64,000 bases of DNA from JAICMB01 sp963802915 (lineage in GTDB: Bacteria; Acidobacteriota; Terriglobia; Bryobacterales; Bryobacteraceae), in NCBI GenBank assembly GCA_963802915.1, contig CAWDKQ010000021.1, positions 124,001 to 188,000 on the forward strand, written 5' to 3'. Under the pieces are notes generated by a model. The model ran no database searches. It saw only the letters and a list, made by a program, of their open reading frames with translations, and was not told where the DNA came from. Shown here piece after piece: positions 1-9,468 of the stretch. The position numbers and the translations under genes were made by a program. Position 1 is the stretch's first letter, and every line of letters begins with the position of its first letter.

Positions 1-362
1 ACCGGCGCGCATTATCGCAATTGCCGCCGCCATCCACCGGCTTCGAAAAGTCTTACATCGCTCCGCGCACCGATCGCGAGAAGGCCCTCGCGTTAATTTG
101 CGAACAGGTGCTTCGAGTGGAACGGGTCGGGGTGGACGACGACCTGTTCTCACTCGGCGCAGATTCCATCCATCTCTTTCAGATCGCCTCGCGCGCCGCG
201 CACGAAGGCTTGAAAGTCGCACCGAAACAGCTTTTGCAGCATCGCACCGTTGCCGGCGTTGCTGCTGCGCTCGATGAGAAAAAGACGGTTGCAAAAGCCG
301 CCACCGGATCCGGCATTATCGCCGTATCGCGAGACAACTTCCGCATCAAGCGGCCGCAATGA
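1..362 (+). CDS. NRPS, C-terminal carrier-domain fragment (5' end outside window)
   Basis: The frame is open to the left edge, so this is only the C-terminus of a larger synthetase. It opens with RRAL, as at the end of an adenylation domain, followed by a linker and a peptidyl carrier domain. The phosphopantetheine site is visible as DDLFSLGADSIHLFQI (Ser at about nt 162), where 4'-phosphopantetheine would be attached. After the carrier there are only about 45 residues and a stop, with no thioesterase, so the chain must pass to the next protein. The next NRPS gene begins 15 bp downstream in the same direction, which fits a multi-protein assembly line. A PKS carrier is less likely given the preceding RRAL motif. 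Confidence 0.85.
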   Translation, partial: RRALSQLPPPSTGFEKSYIAPRTDREKALALICEQVLRVERVGVDDDLFSLGADSIHLFQIASRAAHEGLKVAPKQLLQHRTVAGVAAALDEKKTVAKAATGSGIIAVSRDNFRIKRPQ

Positions 363-377
363 GGATCGTGTAAAGCC

Positions 378-3300
378 ATGGCAGCAGCCACTCCGGAACT
401 GATCCACGAATTGCTCGCGCTACCCGCATCTTCCGGGCAGCAGCGCTTCTGGGTCCTCGATCAACTGCAACCAGGCGATCCATCTCTTAACGTCGCGGTA
501 CGGTTCGGGCTAACCGGACCTCTCGACGTTCCCGCTCTCACTCGGGCAACGAACGAGATTGTCCGGCGTCATGAAATCCTTCGATCCAGCTTCGACATGA
601 TCGACGGACAGGTCGTTCAAATAGTCACACCGTCGTTGACTATCCCCGTTCCGGTCCACGATCTGAGATCCCGGCCTGAGCACGCGGATCAGCTGGCTTC
701 CGAAGAAGCCCGCGCTCCGTTCGTCTTATCGAAGGCCCCGCTTCTGCGCGCCAGCCTGCTGCGCATCGCTGACGACGAGGACACATTACTGATCACCATT
801 CACCACATCATTTCCGATGGCTGGTCGATCGGAGTGATCACGGATGAACTCGGTCAAATCTACGAAGCTTTCCATCGCGGCCAGGAATCGCCCTTACCCG
901 AACTTCCAATTCAATACGCCGACTACACCATCTGGGAGCAACAGAATCGCAGCGAAGAGTCGTTGGCCGAAGGGGAAGCATATTGGAAGGAGCAGCTCAC
1001 AGGTCTTCCGCAATTCGAAGTAATGCCCGATGGCCAGCGCTCGCCCACTTCCGTCGCCACCGGAAACATCTGCTCCCGCCTGCTGCCCACGCAGCTAACC
1101 GATTCCCTGCGGGACTTCAGCCGGAAGCAGAATTCCACTCTCTTCATGATGATGCTTGCCGCGCTCACAACGCTGCTGCATCGCTACACCGGCGAAACCG
1201 ACATCGTCACCGGCTCTCAAGTTGTCGGACGAAACTCCGTCGAAATCGAATCCCTGATCGGACCGTTCATCAACACGCTGGTTTTGCGTACCGACGCTTC
1301 CGGAGATCCGACGTTCCCCGAATTGCTTTCGCGCGTTCGCCAGATGGTGACGGATGCGCTGGCACATCAGGACGTCCCGCTCGAGCGCGTAGCCGAAATC
1401 CTGCGATTGGAGCGCAGTGCCGATCGCAATCTGCTCTTTCAGGTCAACTTCATCTACCAGCGTGATTTCGTGCACCCGTGGAATTACGCCGGCGTCAGCA
1501 TGCGTCCGATTCCGTCGAAGTCGCCGGGCGCGATTCACGATCTCAACATCTTCCTGGTCGAGCGCGCCGAAGGCTGGCGCGCATCCTGCGAATACAATAC
1601 TTCGCTGTTCTCCGAGTTCAGAATCCAGCGCCTGCTGGAACATTATGAACGCTTGCTCAACGCGATTCTCGCGAATCCGCGACAGCGCATTTCCCGTTTC
1701 CGATTCATGGGCCAAGAGGAAGAAACGCAGCTCCTGAACGCCTGGAACCAGACCTACACCGAATACCCGCGCAAACAATGCGTTCACGAACTTTTCGAAG
1801 CGCAGGCCCGTGCCACGCCGGAATCTGTTGCCGTAGTTTGCGGCGGAGAATCGCTCACCTATCGTGAGCTGAACCAAAAGGCGAACCAGCTAGCTCGATA
1901 TCTTCGCGATCGCGACATTGTCGCCGATACGCTGGCCGGCGTTTGCGTCGATCGTTCGTTGAACATGTTGATCGCGGTTCTTGCGGTTCTGAAAGCCGGC
2001 GCCGCATACGTGCCGCTCGATCCGTCCTTCCCGGCCGAGCGGCTCGCCTTTATGGCGGAAGACTCCGGCATGCGCCTGCTGATTACCGAGCGCGCCCACG
2101 CCGACCTGATCCAAACTTCCGTCCCAAGAATCTGCCTGGATTTCCAGCGTGAAGAGATCGCAAAAGAAGAAACCGCAAACCTAAACGACGAATCTTCACC
2201 CGATCGCCTCGCGTACGTGATCTACACCTCCGGATCCACGGGGAAACCCAAGGGCGTCGAGATTCATCATCAGGCCGCGGTGAACCTCCTGTACGCGATC
2301 CTGGAAAAACCCGGGCTGAATTCTCGCGATTCCCTTCTTGCCATCACAACGCTCTCTTTCGATATCGCGGGCCTGGAATTGTTCGCACCGCTGTTGACGG
2401 GAGCCCGCATCATTCTCGCCACGCGCGAGCAAGCATCCGACGGTATCGCGCTTCGCAATCTCCTGAACTCGAGCCACGCCACCGTGCTGCAAGCTACCCC
2501 CGCGACGTGGCGAATGCTGATCGATGCCGGCTGGCGCGACACGCCCACTCTGAAAATGCTCTGCGGCGGCGAGCCGCTTCCGCGAGATCTCGCTGACGCG
2601 CTGCTCGATCGCGGCGGAGAACTGTGGAATATGTACGGTCCCACGGAAACCACCATCTGGTCATCGTGGTGCCGCGTTCAACGCGATGCGCAGCCGATTA
2701 CAATCGGCAAACCCGCCGCCAACACTCTCTTCTACGTCCTCGACACCCACCTCCAACCCGTACCGGTCGGCGTTCCGGGAGAACTGTTCATCGGAGGCGA
2801 AGGTGTCGGCAAGGGATATCATAACCGGCTGGAGTTGACGGCCGAAAAATTCATCACGAATCCGTTTGGATCCGGCCGTCTATATCGCACCGGTGACCGC
2901 GCACGGTACAAGCCGGACGGAACTGTCGAGATGCTCGGCCGCATGGATACTCAAGTCAAAATCCGTGGCTTCCGCATCGAGCTCGGAGAAGTGGAAGGCG
3001 CGCTCTCCGCGTGCTCGCAAGTTCGCCACGCAGCCGTCGTCGTGCGTGAAGACGGCTCCGGACAAAAAGTACTCGCCGGATATTTCGTACCCGCCGAAGC
3101 CAGCGAGCAGATCGCGGATGCCGTTCGAAAACAGCTTAAGGAACGGCTCCCGGAATACATGGTTCCGACGTTTCTCGTCCCACTCCCACGGCTTCCGCAA
3201 ACACCCAATGGGAAAGTGGATCGCAAAGCGCTTCCCGCCCCGGACGCCGTCCGCGCCGAAGCTCCCGCTGCCGACGCGGCTCCCCAGGACCAACTCGAGC

Positions 3301-4364
3301 TGATGCTGATCGGGATCTGGGAATCGGTGCTCAAAGTAAAACCGATCGGCAGAAACGACAACTTCTTCGAAATCGGCGGCCACTCCGTCCTCGCCGCGCG
3401 GATGTTCGCGCGCATGGAAGCAGTCATCGGGAAAGCGTTGCCACTCGCGACATTATTCCAAGGGCCAACCGTCGCCAAACTCGCCTCTCTTTTGCGCGAC
3501 AGCGGCTGGACTCCGCCGTGGTCCTCGCTTGTGCCTATCCGCCCCAGCGGAACGAAGCCTCCGTTTTTCTTCGTACATCCGATCGGCGGTAACGTTCTGA
3601 ACTTCGCCGGATTCGCGAGCCACTTCGGTTCCGAGCAGCCAGTCTATGGACTGCAAGCTCGCGGACTCGACGGACAGGAGACGCCCAGCATCGCCGTCGA
3701 GCGCATGGCCGCCGATTATATCGGAGAGATTCGCGCCGTGCAGCCTGATGGACCTTACTACATCGGCGGGTTTTCGGCCGGCGGAATTGTGGCTTTCGAA
3801 ATGGCGCGCCAGCTTCAGTGGTCCGGCCACAAGGTCGCGGTGCTCGCCCTTCTGGACACTAAGGTCGACGGCAGCCCGCAATCGTCGCTTGCGGTGACCG
3901 GAAATGCAATAGGACGTTGGATCAGGACGGTCCGGTTCAATCTAAGGTATGTATTCCATACCGGTTTGACCGAGTTCACACGTCAAAAGATCAAGAACTG
4001 GAAAATGCGCGCGCGAATCCGAGCATGGTCAATTAAAAACGCGATGGGGCAAACCGCCGATGCGCGCGGCCTCGATGTCGAGGAGGCATTTCTGGTGGCG
4101 CTGCGGCGATACAATCCGCAGCAGTACGACGGCGATGCCATTTTGTTCCGCGCGAAAAACGAACTGGTTCGTTATCCCGACCCGACCCTCGGATGGGGCG
4201 CATTGATTCAGGGCAACCTGGACATTAAAGAGATCAGCGGCGACCATGACACGATTCTTTACGAGCCGCACATCGGAATGCTGGCCCGCGTTCTTGATTC
4301 CTGCCTGGAAGCGGCGCAGCGCGACCGTTCCAAAACTATGGGGGCGATCCAGCAATCGGCTTGA
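378..4364 (+). CDS. Terminating NRPS module, C-A-T-TE
   Basis: This 1328-residue protein should add the last amino acid to a peptide and release it. A condensation domain occupies roughly residues 15-440, with active-site motif HHIISDG at 142-148. The adenylation domain runs about 465-960: A3 YTSGSTGKPKG near 616, A5 NMYGPTETT near 750, A7/A8 YRTGDRARY and KIRGFRIELGEVE, and A10 NGKVDRK near 943. The carrier serine lies in FEIGGHSVLAA near 1002. The thioesterase shows GFSAGG near 1130, an Asp in LLDTKVDG and a His in GDHDTI near 1287. Reading the specificity pocket by eye against GrsA gives D-I-L-Q-L-G-M-I-W-K, close to codes I remember for glycine; this is inference. No epimerase or methyltransferase is visible. 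The ATG is 15 bp after the upstream NRPS stop. Confidence 0.95.
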   Translation: MAAATPELIHELLALPASSGQQRFWVLDQLQPGDPSLNVAVRFGLTGPLDVPALTRATNEIVRRHEILRSSFDMIDGQVVQIVTPSLTIPVPVHDLRSRPEHADQLASEEARAPFVLSKAPLLRASLLRIADDEDTLLITIHHIISDGWSIGVITDELGQIYEAFHRGQESPLPELPIQYADYTIWEQQNRSEESLAEGEAYWKEQLTGLPQFEVMPDGQRSPTSVATGNICSRLLPTQLTDSLRDFSRKQNSTLFMMMLAALTTLLHRYTGETDIVTGSQVVGRNSVEIESLIGPFINTLVLRTDASGDPTFPELLSRVRQMVTDALAHQDVPLERVAEILRLERSADRNLLFQVNFIYQRDFVHPWNYAGVSMRPIPSKSPGAIHDLNIFLVERAEGWRASCEYNTSLFSEFRIQRLLEHYERLLNAILANPRQRISRFRFMGQEEETQLLNAWNQTYTEYPRKQCVHELFEAQARATPESVAVVCGGESLTYRELNQKANQLARYLRDRDIVADTLAGVCVDRSLNMLIAVLAVLKAGAAYVPLDPSFPAERLAFMAEDSGMRLLITERAHADLIQTSVPRICLDFQREEIAKEETANLNDESSPDRLAYVIYTSGSTGKPKGVEIHHQAAVNLLYAILEKPGLNSRDSLLAITTLSFDIAGLELFAPLLTGARIILATREQASDGIALRNLLNSSHATVLQATPATWRMLIDAGWRDTPTLKMLCGGEPLPRDLADALLDRGGELWNMYGPTETTIWSSWCRVQRDAQPITIGKPAANTLFYVLDTHLQPVPVGVPGELFIGGEGVGKGYHNRLELTAEKFITNPFGSGRLYRTGDRARYKPDGTVEMLGRMDTQVKIRGFRIELGEVEGALSACSQVRHAAVVVREDGSGQKVLAGYFVPAEASEQIADAVRKQLKERLPEYMVPTFLVPLPRLPQTPNGKVDRKALPAPDAVRAEAPAADAAPQDQLELMLIGIWESVLKVKPIGRNDNFFEIGGHSVLAARMFARMEAVIGKALPLATLFQGPTVAKLASLLRDSGWTPPWSSLVPIRPSGTKPPFFFVHPIGGNVLNFAGFASHFGSEQPVYGLQARGLDGQETPSIAVERMAADYIGEIRAVQPDGPYYIGGFSAGGIVAFEMARQLQWSGHKVAVLALLDTKVDGSPQSSLAVTGNAIGRWIRTVRFNLRYVFHTGLTEFTRQKIKNWKMRARIRAWSIKNAMGQTADARGLDVEEAFLVALRRYNPQQYDGDAILFRAKNELVRYPDPTLGWGALIQGNLDIKEISGDHDTILYEPHIGMLARVLDSCLEAAQRDRSKTMGAIQQSA

Positions 4365-4367
4365 AGC

Positions 4368-5045
4368 ATGAAAGACGAAGTCCACATTTGGCGCATCGAT
4401 CTCGCAAAGGCGGGCAACTTTGAGTTGCTCTCGCCGGACGAGAAGGCCCGCGCCATGAGGTTCCGTTTTGCGACGCATCGAGACCGCTACATCTCCGGCC
4501 GATCTTTCCTGCGGCTCACGCTGGCGCGGTATGTCGAGACTGCGCCGGAGCGCCTGGACTTCGAATACACCCACTTCGGGAAACCGTTCTTAAAAGATTC
4601 CAAAATCCGCTTCAACCTTTCGCATTCCGAAGATCTCGGGGTGCTCGCGATCACGCTCGGCCGTGAAATCGGCGTCGATGTAGAGCGCATCCGGCAACAG
4701 AAAGATATTCTCAATGTCGCGGAACGATTCTTCGCCGCGCCGGAACGCGCCGCTCTCCGATCCTTGCCAGCTCCCGAACGCGCCGCTGGATTTTATCGCT
4801 GCTGGACTCGAAAGGAAGCCTATATTAAAGCGCGGGGCGACGGACTCTCGCTCGATCTGAACAGTTTTGTTGTTTCGCTGCTTCCCCAGGAACCCGCCGC
4901 GCTGCTTGCGGCGAATGACGGTCCCGACGAAGTTTCGAGGTGGAGGATGTTTACGCTCGATCTGCATCCAAAATATGCGGCCGCTTTAGCCGTCGAAGAC
5001 CGCGAGGGGCGCGTTTGCCTGCGCCAGGAGGAACTTGCAGCATGA
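4368..5045 (+). CDS. Sfp-type 4'-phosphopantetheinyl transferase
   Basis: The 225-residue protein matches the Sfp/AcpT family that moves phosphopantetheine from CoA to carrier-domain serines, converting NRPS proteins from apo to holo form. Family motifs are in order: FNLSHSEDLG, GVDVERI (Mg-binding Asp and Glu) and FYRCWTRKEAYIKARGDGL (Glu and Lys of the active site). Its length is usual for the group. The ATG lies 3 bp after the NRPS stop, and its own stop overlaps the next gene's ATG (ATGA). It is therefore co-transcribed with its likely substrates. Confidence 0.95.
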   Translation: MKDEVHIWRIDLAKAGNFELLSPDEKARAMRFRFATHRDRYISGRSFLRLTLARYVETAPERLDFEYTHFGKPFLKDSKIRFNLSHSEDLGVLAITLGREIGVDVERIRQQKDILNVAERFFAAPERAALRSLPAPERAAGFYRCWTRKEAYIKARGDGLSLDLNSFVVSLLPQEPAALLAANDGPDEVSRWRMFTLDLHPKYAAALAVEDREGRVCLRQEELAA

Positions 5046-6514
5046 ATCCCGGCCGAACCATGCCCCGCGTTGCGATCCCGCGCACTTCGGTGCGACGGAT
5101 TCTCGGTCCCGCTCCACTCTTCACTGGACGGCCCTGGTACACCACTGCCGCCCTGGTTCTCACCGATGCGCTCGCTCTCGTTTTGTCCGTTGGCATCAGC
5201 GTTGGAGTAAAAGCCATTTTCCAGGGCGGCCTCGACATCGTCAGTTATCTCCAGTTGTGGCCTTTCCTTTTTGTGTTTCTGATGGTTTATGCGGCCGTCG
5301 GACTTTATTCCTCGATCAGTGTCGGCCCGCCAGCGGAGCTGCAGCGCGCCACCGTTTCCTCCAGCGTTCTGTTCGTTTGTCTCGCCGCGATCACAGTTTC
5401 ACTGCGAGGCGCCAATCAACATTTCACGTGGACCCTGTTTTTGGCACTCGCTCTCAGCGTGGCGCTTGTCCCGCTCACCCGCGAATGTTCGCGGCAACTT
5501 TTCTCGCGCAAGCCTTGGTGGGGATTCCCCGCAGTGGTGTTCGGCGCAGGCAAAACCGGCGCGGCAGTCGTAAAAGCGATGCTCGATGAGCCGGGCCTCG
5601 GTCTCAAGCCGATCGCCGTGTTGGACGATTCCGACAATGCACAGATTATAGAAGGCGTTCCGATCGTTGGCGGTTCGGCGTTGGCGCCGATTCTTTTGCG
5701 CGAAGCGCGGCCGGCGTATGCCGTGTTCGCGATGCCGGATATTCCGCATTCGCAATTGCTCCATATGATTGAGCGCTACGGCGCTAACTTCTCCCATGTT
5801 CTGGTGATCCCCGAGCTCACCGATTTTGCAAGCCTGTGGGTGCGGCCCAAGAGTGTCGGCGGCATGGTGGGCCTCGAGGTCCGTCAACTCACCCTGTTGT
5901 GGCACCACCGCGTATACAAGCGGATTGTCGACCTGGCGCTCACCTTAATTGGCGGCGTGGTTGTGGCTCCGGTGTGCGCGATCATTGCGCTGTGCCTCAA
6001 GCTCGATTCCCGCGGACCTGTTTTGTTTTGCCAGCGCCGGATCGGACATCGCGGCGATGTTTTCAAAGCGTGGAAGTTCCGGTCCATGGCCGTGGATGCC
6101 GATCGCATCCTGGAAGATTACTTACAAAAAGACCCGAGCCTGCGAGAAGAATGGGAACGCGATCGAAAGCTGAAGAACGATCCTCGCGTTACGCGCGTGG
6201 GGCGATTCCTGCGTAAGACCAGCCTCGACGAGCTGCCTCAGCTCTTCAACGTACTCAAAGGCGACATGAGCCTGGTCGGACCGCGGCCCATCGTGGACCA
6301 GGAGATCTCAAAATACGGCGCGCGATTCGAACTGTACACCCGAGTCAAGGGCGGTATTACGGGACTGTGGCAGGTTTCGGGACGCAACGATACCTCCTAC
6401 GAAGAACGCATCCGCCTCGATCTGTTCTATGTCAGGAACTGGTCGGTCTGGCTCGATTTCTGTATTCTGTTCCGTACGATCGCCGTCGTGTTGTTTCGCA
6501 AGGGAGCCTATTGA
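5042..6514 (+). CDS. WbaP-like undecaprenyl-phosphate sugar-phosphate transferase
   Basis: This is a polyprenyl-phosphate hexose-1-phosphate transferase, starting at the ATG that overlaps the upstream stop (490 aa). A longer frame runs back into the Sfp gene but lacks coupling. The N-terminal half has about four hydrophobic membrane segments, then a Rossmann-like region (VVFGAGKTGAAVV). From about residue 293 the bacterial sugar transferase domain begins (KRIVDLALTLIGG), with AWKFRSMAVDAD, RKTSLDELPQLFNVLKG, MSLVGPRPI and GITGLWQVSGRND. The family transfers galactose- or glucose-1-phosphate to undecaprenyl phosphate in the inner membrane to start exopolysaccharide or O-antigen. Its coupling to an NRPS cluster is unusual and may indicate a lipid- or sugar-linked product, or simply a neighbouring polysaccharide locus. 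Confidence 0.92.
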   Translation: MNPGRTMPRVAIPRTSVRRILGPAPLFTGRPWYTTAALVLTDALALVLSVGISVGVKAIFQGGLDIVSYLQLWPFLFVFLMVYAAVGLYSSISVGPPAELQRATVSSSVLFVCLAAITVSLRGANQHFTWTLFLALALSVALVPLTRECSRQLFSRKPWWGFPAVVFGAGKTGAAVVKAMLDEPGLGLKPIAVLDDSDNAQIIEGVPIVGGSALAPILLREARPAYAVFAMPDIPHSQLLHMIERYGANFSHVLVIPELTDFASLWVRPKSVGGMVGLEVRQLTLLWHHRVYKRIVDLALTLIGGVVVAPVCAIIALCLKLDSRGPVLFCQRRIGHRGDVFKAWKFRSMAVDADRILEDYLQKDPSLREEWERDRKLKNDPRVTRVGRFLRKTSLDELPQLFNVLKGDMSLVGPRPIVDQEISKYGARFELYTRVKGGITGLWQVSGRNDTSYEERIRLDLFYVRNWSVWLDFCILFRTIAVVLFRKGAY

Positions 6515-8407
6515 GTGCGGCCACGCATTTTCGCGGCCCTGTTCCTTTGCGGGGCGGCGTTCGCGCAGCCAGCCCAGATTAACGTCTCGCATGATCTTGT
6601 TGCGCTCGGCATCGCTAGCCAGAACATCACTCCGAATACGCCAACCCTCGATGCCCGTCCTTTGTTTCAGGCGGCGCTAGCGTTTGCCCGGCAGAACAGC
6701 GTATCGCTCGTAACGGCGGACCCAGGCGCTTACTATTTTCTGACGCCGCAGATGCCGGACCGCTATTTGAATCTCGACGCGGTCAGCAATCTCACTATCG
6801 ATCTGCAGGGCTCCGACGTTTACATCCAGAACAGCTATCTGATGTGGCTGTGCGTTATCGACAGCCATCATTTCACGCTACAGAATCTCACGCTCGATAG
6901 CCTGAACCTTCCTTTCACACAGGTCAAAATCACATCCGTTGCGAGCGCGCAAAGCGCGTTGAATTACCAAGCCATCCCCGGCTGGCCGAGCCCGACGACT
7001 TTCAACAACCTAACTGCTCCGGACGGGAGCGCGTTAGAACTATGGGCGCTGGTGTTTCGGAACGGGTCTCTTATTCCGGGAACGAATCGGCTGCCCATCT
7101 CGACGCCGCTGCAGCCGGGCGTACTGAACGTAACTCTGCAAGACTCCCCCTGGACGCAGCCGAGCGTACTCGCCACCTATCAACCCGGGGACACCGTTGT
7201 ATTCACGGCGCGCGGTGGAGAAGCTCCGATCCTGATCACGGGCGGCGATAGCAATGCCGTCAATAACGTGGACGTCTACTCGTCCGGATCGATCGGCGTG
7301 CACCTGGACACGTTATCGAACTCCCACATGGAAAACGTCAGCGTAATGGCGCGCCCGGGAACGGATCGTCTGATCAGCACTAATGCAGACGGATTGCATC
7401 TCAGTTTCACGCTGGCGAACAACAGCATTCGAAATTGCTACGTGAGCCGGACCATGGATGATGGGATTGCCATTAATTCGCCTTTCTTGGCTTTCGTCGA
7501 TCAACAATCGGGGAGCCGGCAGGTGACGGTGGGACGCAACTTCAACGCAATTTTCCCGAACGGTCTTGCAGTGCTGTTCGTGAATACGGCAACGGCTGCG
7601 ACCATGTCTCCCACGCAGATTCTTTCGCAGAATCCCCAATACACCGACCCTCCGTCGAGCCAGACCGCTTCTCTCTCCTTTACTCAAAATCCCGGTACGC
7701 TTCAGAACGGCTTCGGAATGATTTACGCGGATGCCTCGAATCGCGGCTCGGGGTCGGTCATTGAGAACAATATCGTCGAGGATGTCTTCTCGGCCCGCGG
7801 GATCTATCTGGGCGGAGTGATCGGCGTCACGGTCCAGCACAACACCATCCGGCGCACGGATTGCGGAGCGATTGTCGGTCATGAAGACGTGGCTTCGTAT
7901 CCGGTGGGTCCGAATCAAAGCGTCCAGATTCTCGACAACACAATAGAAGGGGCGATCGGGCCCGCCGCTGTTGGAACGGGCGCCGTGGCGGCGATCGCCT
8001 CGATCTTCTTTCTCTCAACCGATCAGAACTTCAACTTCGTTTCCACGACTCCGAACACCGACATCACGATTGCGAACAACTACATCAGCGATTCGGGCCG
8101 CGGCGCCATCTGGATCTCTAACGTCAACGGCGGCAGCGTGACGGGAAACACGATCGCCGGTTTCAACCAGCATCCCGAACTCGCGCTGTGGGGCATCAGC
8201 TCCCAGGCCGCGGCGCAACTGACGCAGGATTTCTCGCAGCCGATTGTGGTGCACTCGAGCGTGGGCGTGACGGTTCAGAAGAACAATACGTCAGGAGCTA
8301 CTGGCCCGGAGCGGAAGCGGGCGGAGGCGCCGTCTTCGGTTCTTCGTCCCCGCGATGGCACGTATAGCATGTCACGTGGACTTTCCCGTCCGGAAACTTC
8401 GCATTGA
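6515..8407 (+). CDS. Secreted right-handed beta-helix protein
   Basis: The GTG start follows the upstream stop directly. Residues 1-18 form a signal peptide (RIFAALFLCGAAFAQP). The rest has repeating strands typical of pectate-lyase-like parallel beta-helices: many short N-rich turns such as IENNIV, VQHNTIRRTD, ILDNTIEGA, IANNYISD and VTGNTIAGF. Such proteins bind or cleave polysaccharides outside the cytoplasm, but no specific lyase or hydrolase active site can be named. Its position after a WbaP-like gene suggests a role in handling the polymer made there. The last 110 bp overlap the 3' end of the convergent cytochrome gene, and the final ~35 residues look non-helical (RKRAEAPSS onward), as if the stop had drifted. 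Confidence 0.85.
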   Translation: MRPRIFAALFLCGAAFAQPAQINVSHDLVALGIASQNITPNTPTLDARPLFQAALAFARQNSVSLVTADPGAYYFLTPQMPDRYLNLDAVSNLTIDLQGSDVYIQNSYLMWLCVIDSHHFTLQNLTLDSLNLPFTQVKITSVASAQSALNYQAIPGWPSPTTFNNLTAPDGSALELWALVFRNGSLIPGTNRLPISTPLQPGVLNVTLQDSPWTQPSVLATYQPGDTVVFTARGGEAPILITGGDSNAVNNVDVYSSGSIGVHLDTLSNSHMENVSVMARPGTDRLISTNADGLHLSFTLANNSIRNCYVSRTMDDGIAINSPFLAFVDQQSGSRQVTVGRNFNAIFPNGLAVLFVNTATAATMSPTQILSQNPQYTDPPSSQTASLSFTQNPGTLQNGFGMIYADASNRGSGSVIENNIVEDVFSARGIYLGGVIGVTVQHNTIRRTDCGAIVGHEDVASYPVGPNQSVQILDNTIEGAIGPAAVGTGAVAAIASIFFLSTDQNFNFVSTTPNTDITIANNYISDSGRGAIWISNVNGGSVTGNTIAGFNQHPELALWGISSQAAAQLTQDFSQPIVVHSSVGVTVQKNNTSGATGPERKRAEAPSSVLRPRDGTYSMSRGLSRPETSH

Positions 8408-8678
8408 TATCGTTGGCCATTACGATCATCATGCGGGCAGTTTGTTTCATTGGCTTCTCATCGCTCGCAAAATCGCCTTGCACGTGGCAGGCGTCGCATT
8501 TGACGCCGAGAGCGACTGTGTAGGACCGCATCGTCGGGATCAGTTCAGAATGAGGGATCTTCAAGACCTTCAGGTTTTTCGGCTCCGGCGGATGATGAGG
8601 CTGTGCGCCAGCGGCGGGAGGGGGCGGTTCCTGAGCGAATAGAGTCGCGACGAAAAGCACTCCGAGAAAAGTACGCAT
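8298..8678 (-). CDS. Small secreted dihaem-type c cytochrome
   Basis: The 126-residue protein has a signal peptide (MRTFLGVLFVATLFAQ), a proline-rich linker and two haem motifs, CDACH and CYTCH, spaced about 44 residues apart. The spacing and the stretch KVLKIPHSELIPTMRSYTVAL resemble the reaction-centre-cytochrome-like family (CytoC_RC) that is abundant in Acidobacteria. It should act in the periplasm as an electron carrier. The gene stands alone, and its 3' end overlaps the convergent beta-helix gene by 110 bp. Confidence 0.88.
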   Translation of the reverse strand: MRTFLGVLFVATLFAQEPPPPAAGAQPHHPPEPKNLKVLKIPHSELIPTMRSYTVALGVKCDACHVQGDFASDEKPMKQTARMMIVMANDINAKFPDGKVHVTCYTCHRGDEEPKTAPPPASAPGQ

Positions 8679-8843
8679 AGAGTAGATGATACAGCAAGGT
8701 TAGAAAGGCGTTGTTAGTTGTTGGTTCGTAGTTCGTTGGCCGCGGAGGCTAGGATGGTGAGAGAGTGGGCACACCGAGTTATCGTGGGGACATTTACTCT
8801 CACCTCGATTCAAGTATAGGAACGAGAGTCAACGGATTCGCGA

Positions 8844-8880
8844 GTGCGGCTGAGCGCTGTTCTCAGGGTAAGCGCCGCAC
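8844..8880. other. Nested inverted repeat (possible RNA hairpin)
   Basis: GTGCGGC at 8844-8850 pairs with GCCGCAC at 8874-8880. Inside, TGAG at 8851-8854 pairs with CTCA at 8862-8865 around a 7-nt loop, leaving GGGTAAGC unpaired on one side. It lies in the 253-bp gap between the PAP2 stop and the cytochrome start, both read on the minus strand. It could be a terminator for the PAP2 operon, although no T-run follows on that strand, or a leader structure for the cytochrome. Nothing else was recognised in the gap. Confidence 0.3.
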
Positions 8881-8931
8881 GGTCAGAGGGATAGACTGGA
8901 ACGGAAAAATGAAAGATTCTATGCAACGGGA

Positions 8932-9468
8932 TTAGCGAGTTAGTGAATAAAACGCGATGTAGCCGAGAAGAGAGCCGATTAACGAGCCGGCAATGACGTC
9001 AGTCAGAAAATGCAGGCCGAGCACGATGCGCGACATTGCGATACTGGCGGCTAGTGTGAAAAGAATAGGCGCTGCGATGGGGTAGAACAAACTTAACGGC
9101 ACGGCGACCGCGAAGGCCGTGATCGAATGCCCGGAAGGAAATGAGAATTGATCCGGTGGCAGCAGCGTCGCCCAGCAGTGCGGTTCGATTGTACAGGGCC
9201 GGCGGCGGCCGACACACTTTTTCAAAATTGTGAATAACAGGATACCGGTGGCGGCAGCGATCGCAGCGGCCAGGAACGCCGCATTCTTGTCGGGATTATG
9301 TGATGCCAGTACGGCTATACCACAGAAGGCCCAGAACCAACCGTCTCCACACCGAGTTGACGCAATCATCCACCAACGGACCCATCGAGGCGCATGCCAG
9401 CGATGGACTCGCTGCATGAGCTGGTGATCGGCCGCGGAAATATTGGAAACAGCCTTGGAGATCGTCAT
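8932..9468 (-). CDS. PAP2-superfamily membrane phosphatase
   Basis: This 178-residue membrane protein has the three PAP2 signature blocks in order: KKCVGRRRP, FPSGHS and SRIVLGLHFLTD. These carry the Lys/Arg and His residues that form the phosphoenzyme in lipid phosphatases. Several hydrophobic segments surround them. Likely substrates are undecaprenyl pyrophosphate or phosphatidic-acid-type lipids; the sequence does not decide. The start overlaps the stop of the upstream PHP gene by 4 bp, so the two are translationally coupled. Confidence 0.9.
   Translation of the reverse strand: MTISKAVSNISAADHQLMQRVHRWHAPRWVRWWMIASTRCGDGWFWAFCGIAVLASHNPDKNAAFLAAAIAAATGILLFTILKKCVGRRRPCTIEPHCWATLLPPDQFSFPSGHSITAFAVAVPLSLFYPIAAPILFTLAASIAMSRIVLGLHFLTDVIAGSLIGSLLGYIAFYSLTR

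Noticed and set aside
1095..1877. 260-residue minus-strand frame within the NRPS condensation domain
   Set aside because: Lies wholly inside the C-A region on the opposite strand and shows no recognisable motif.
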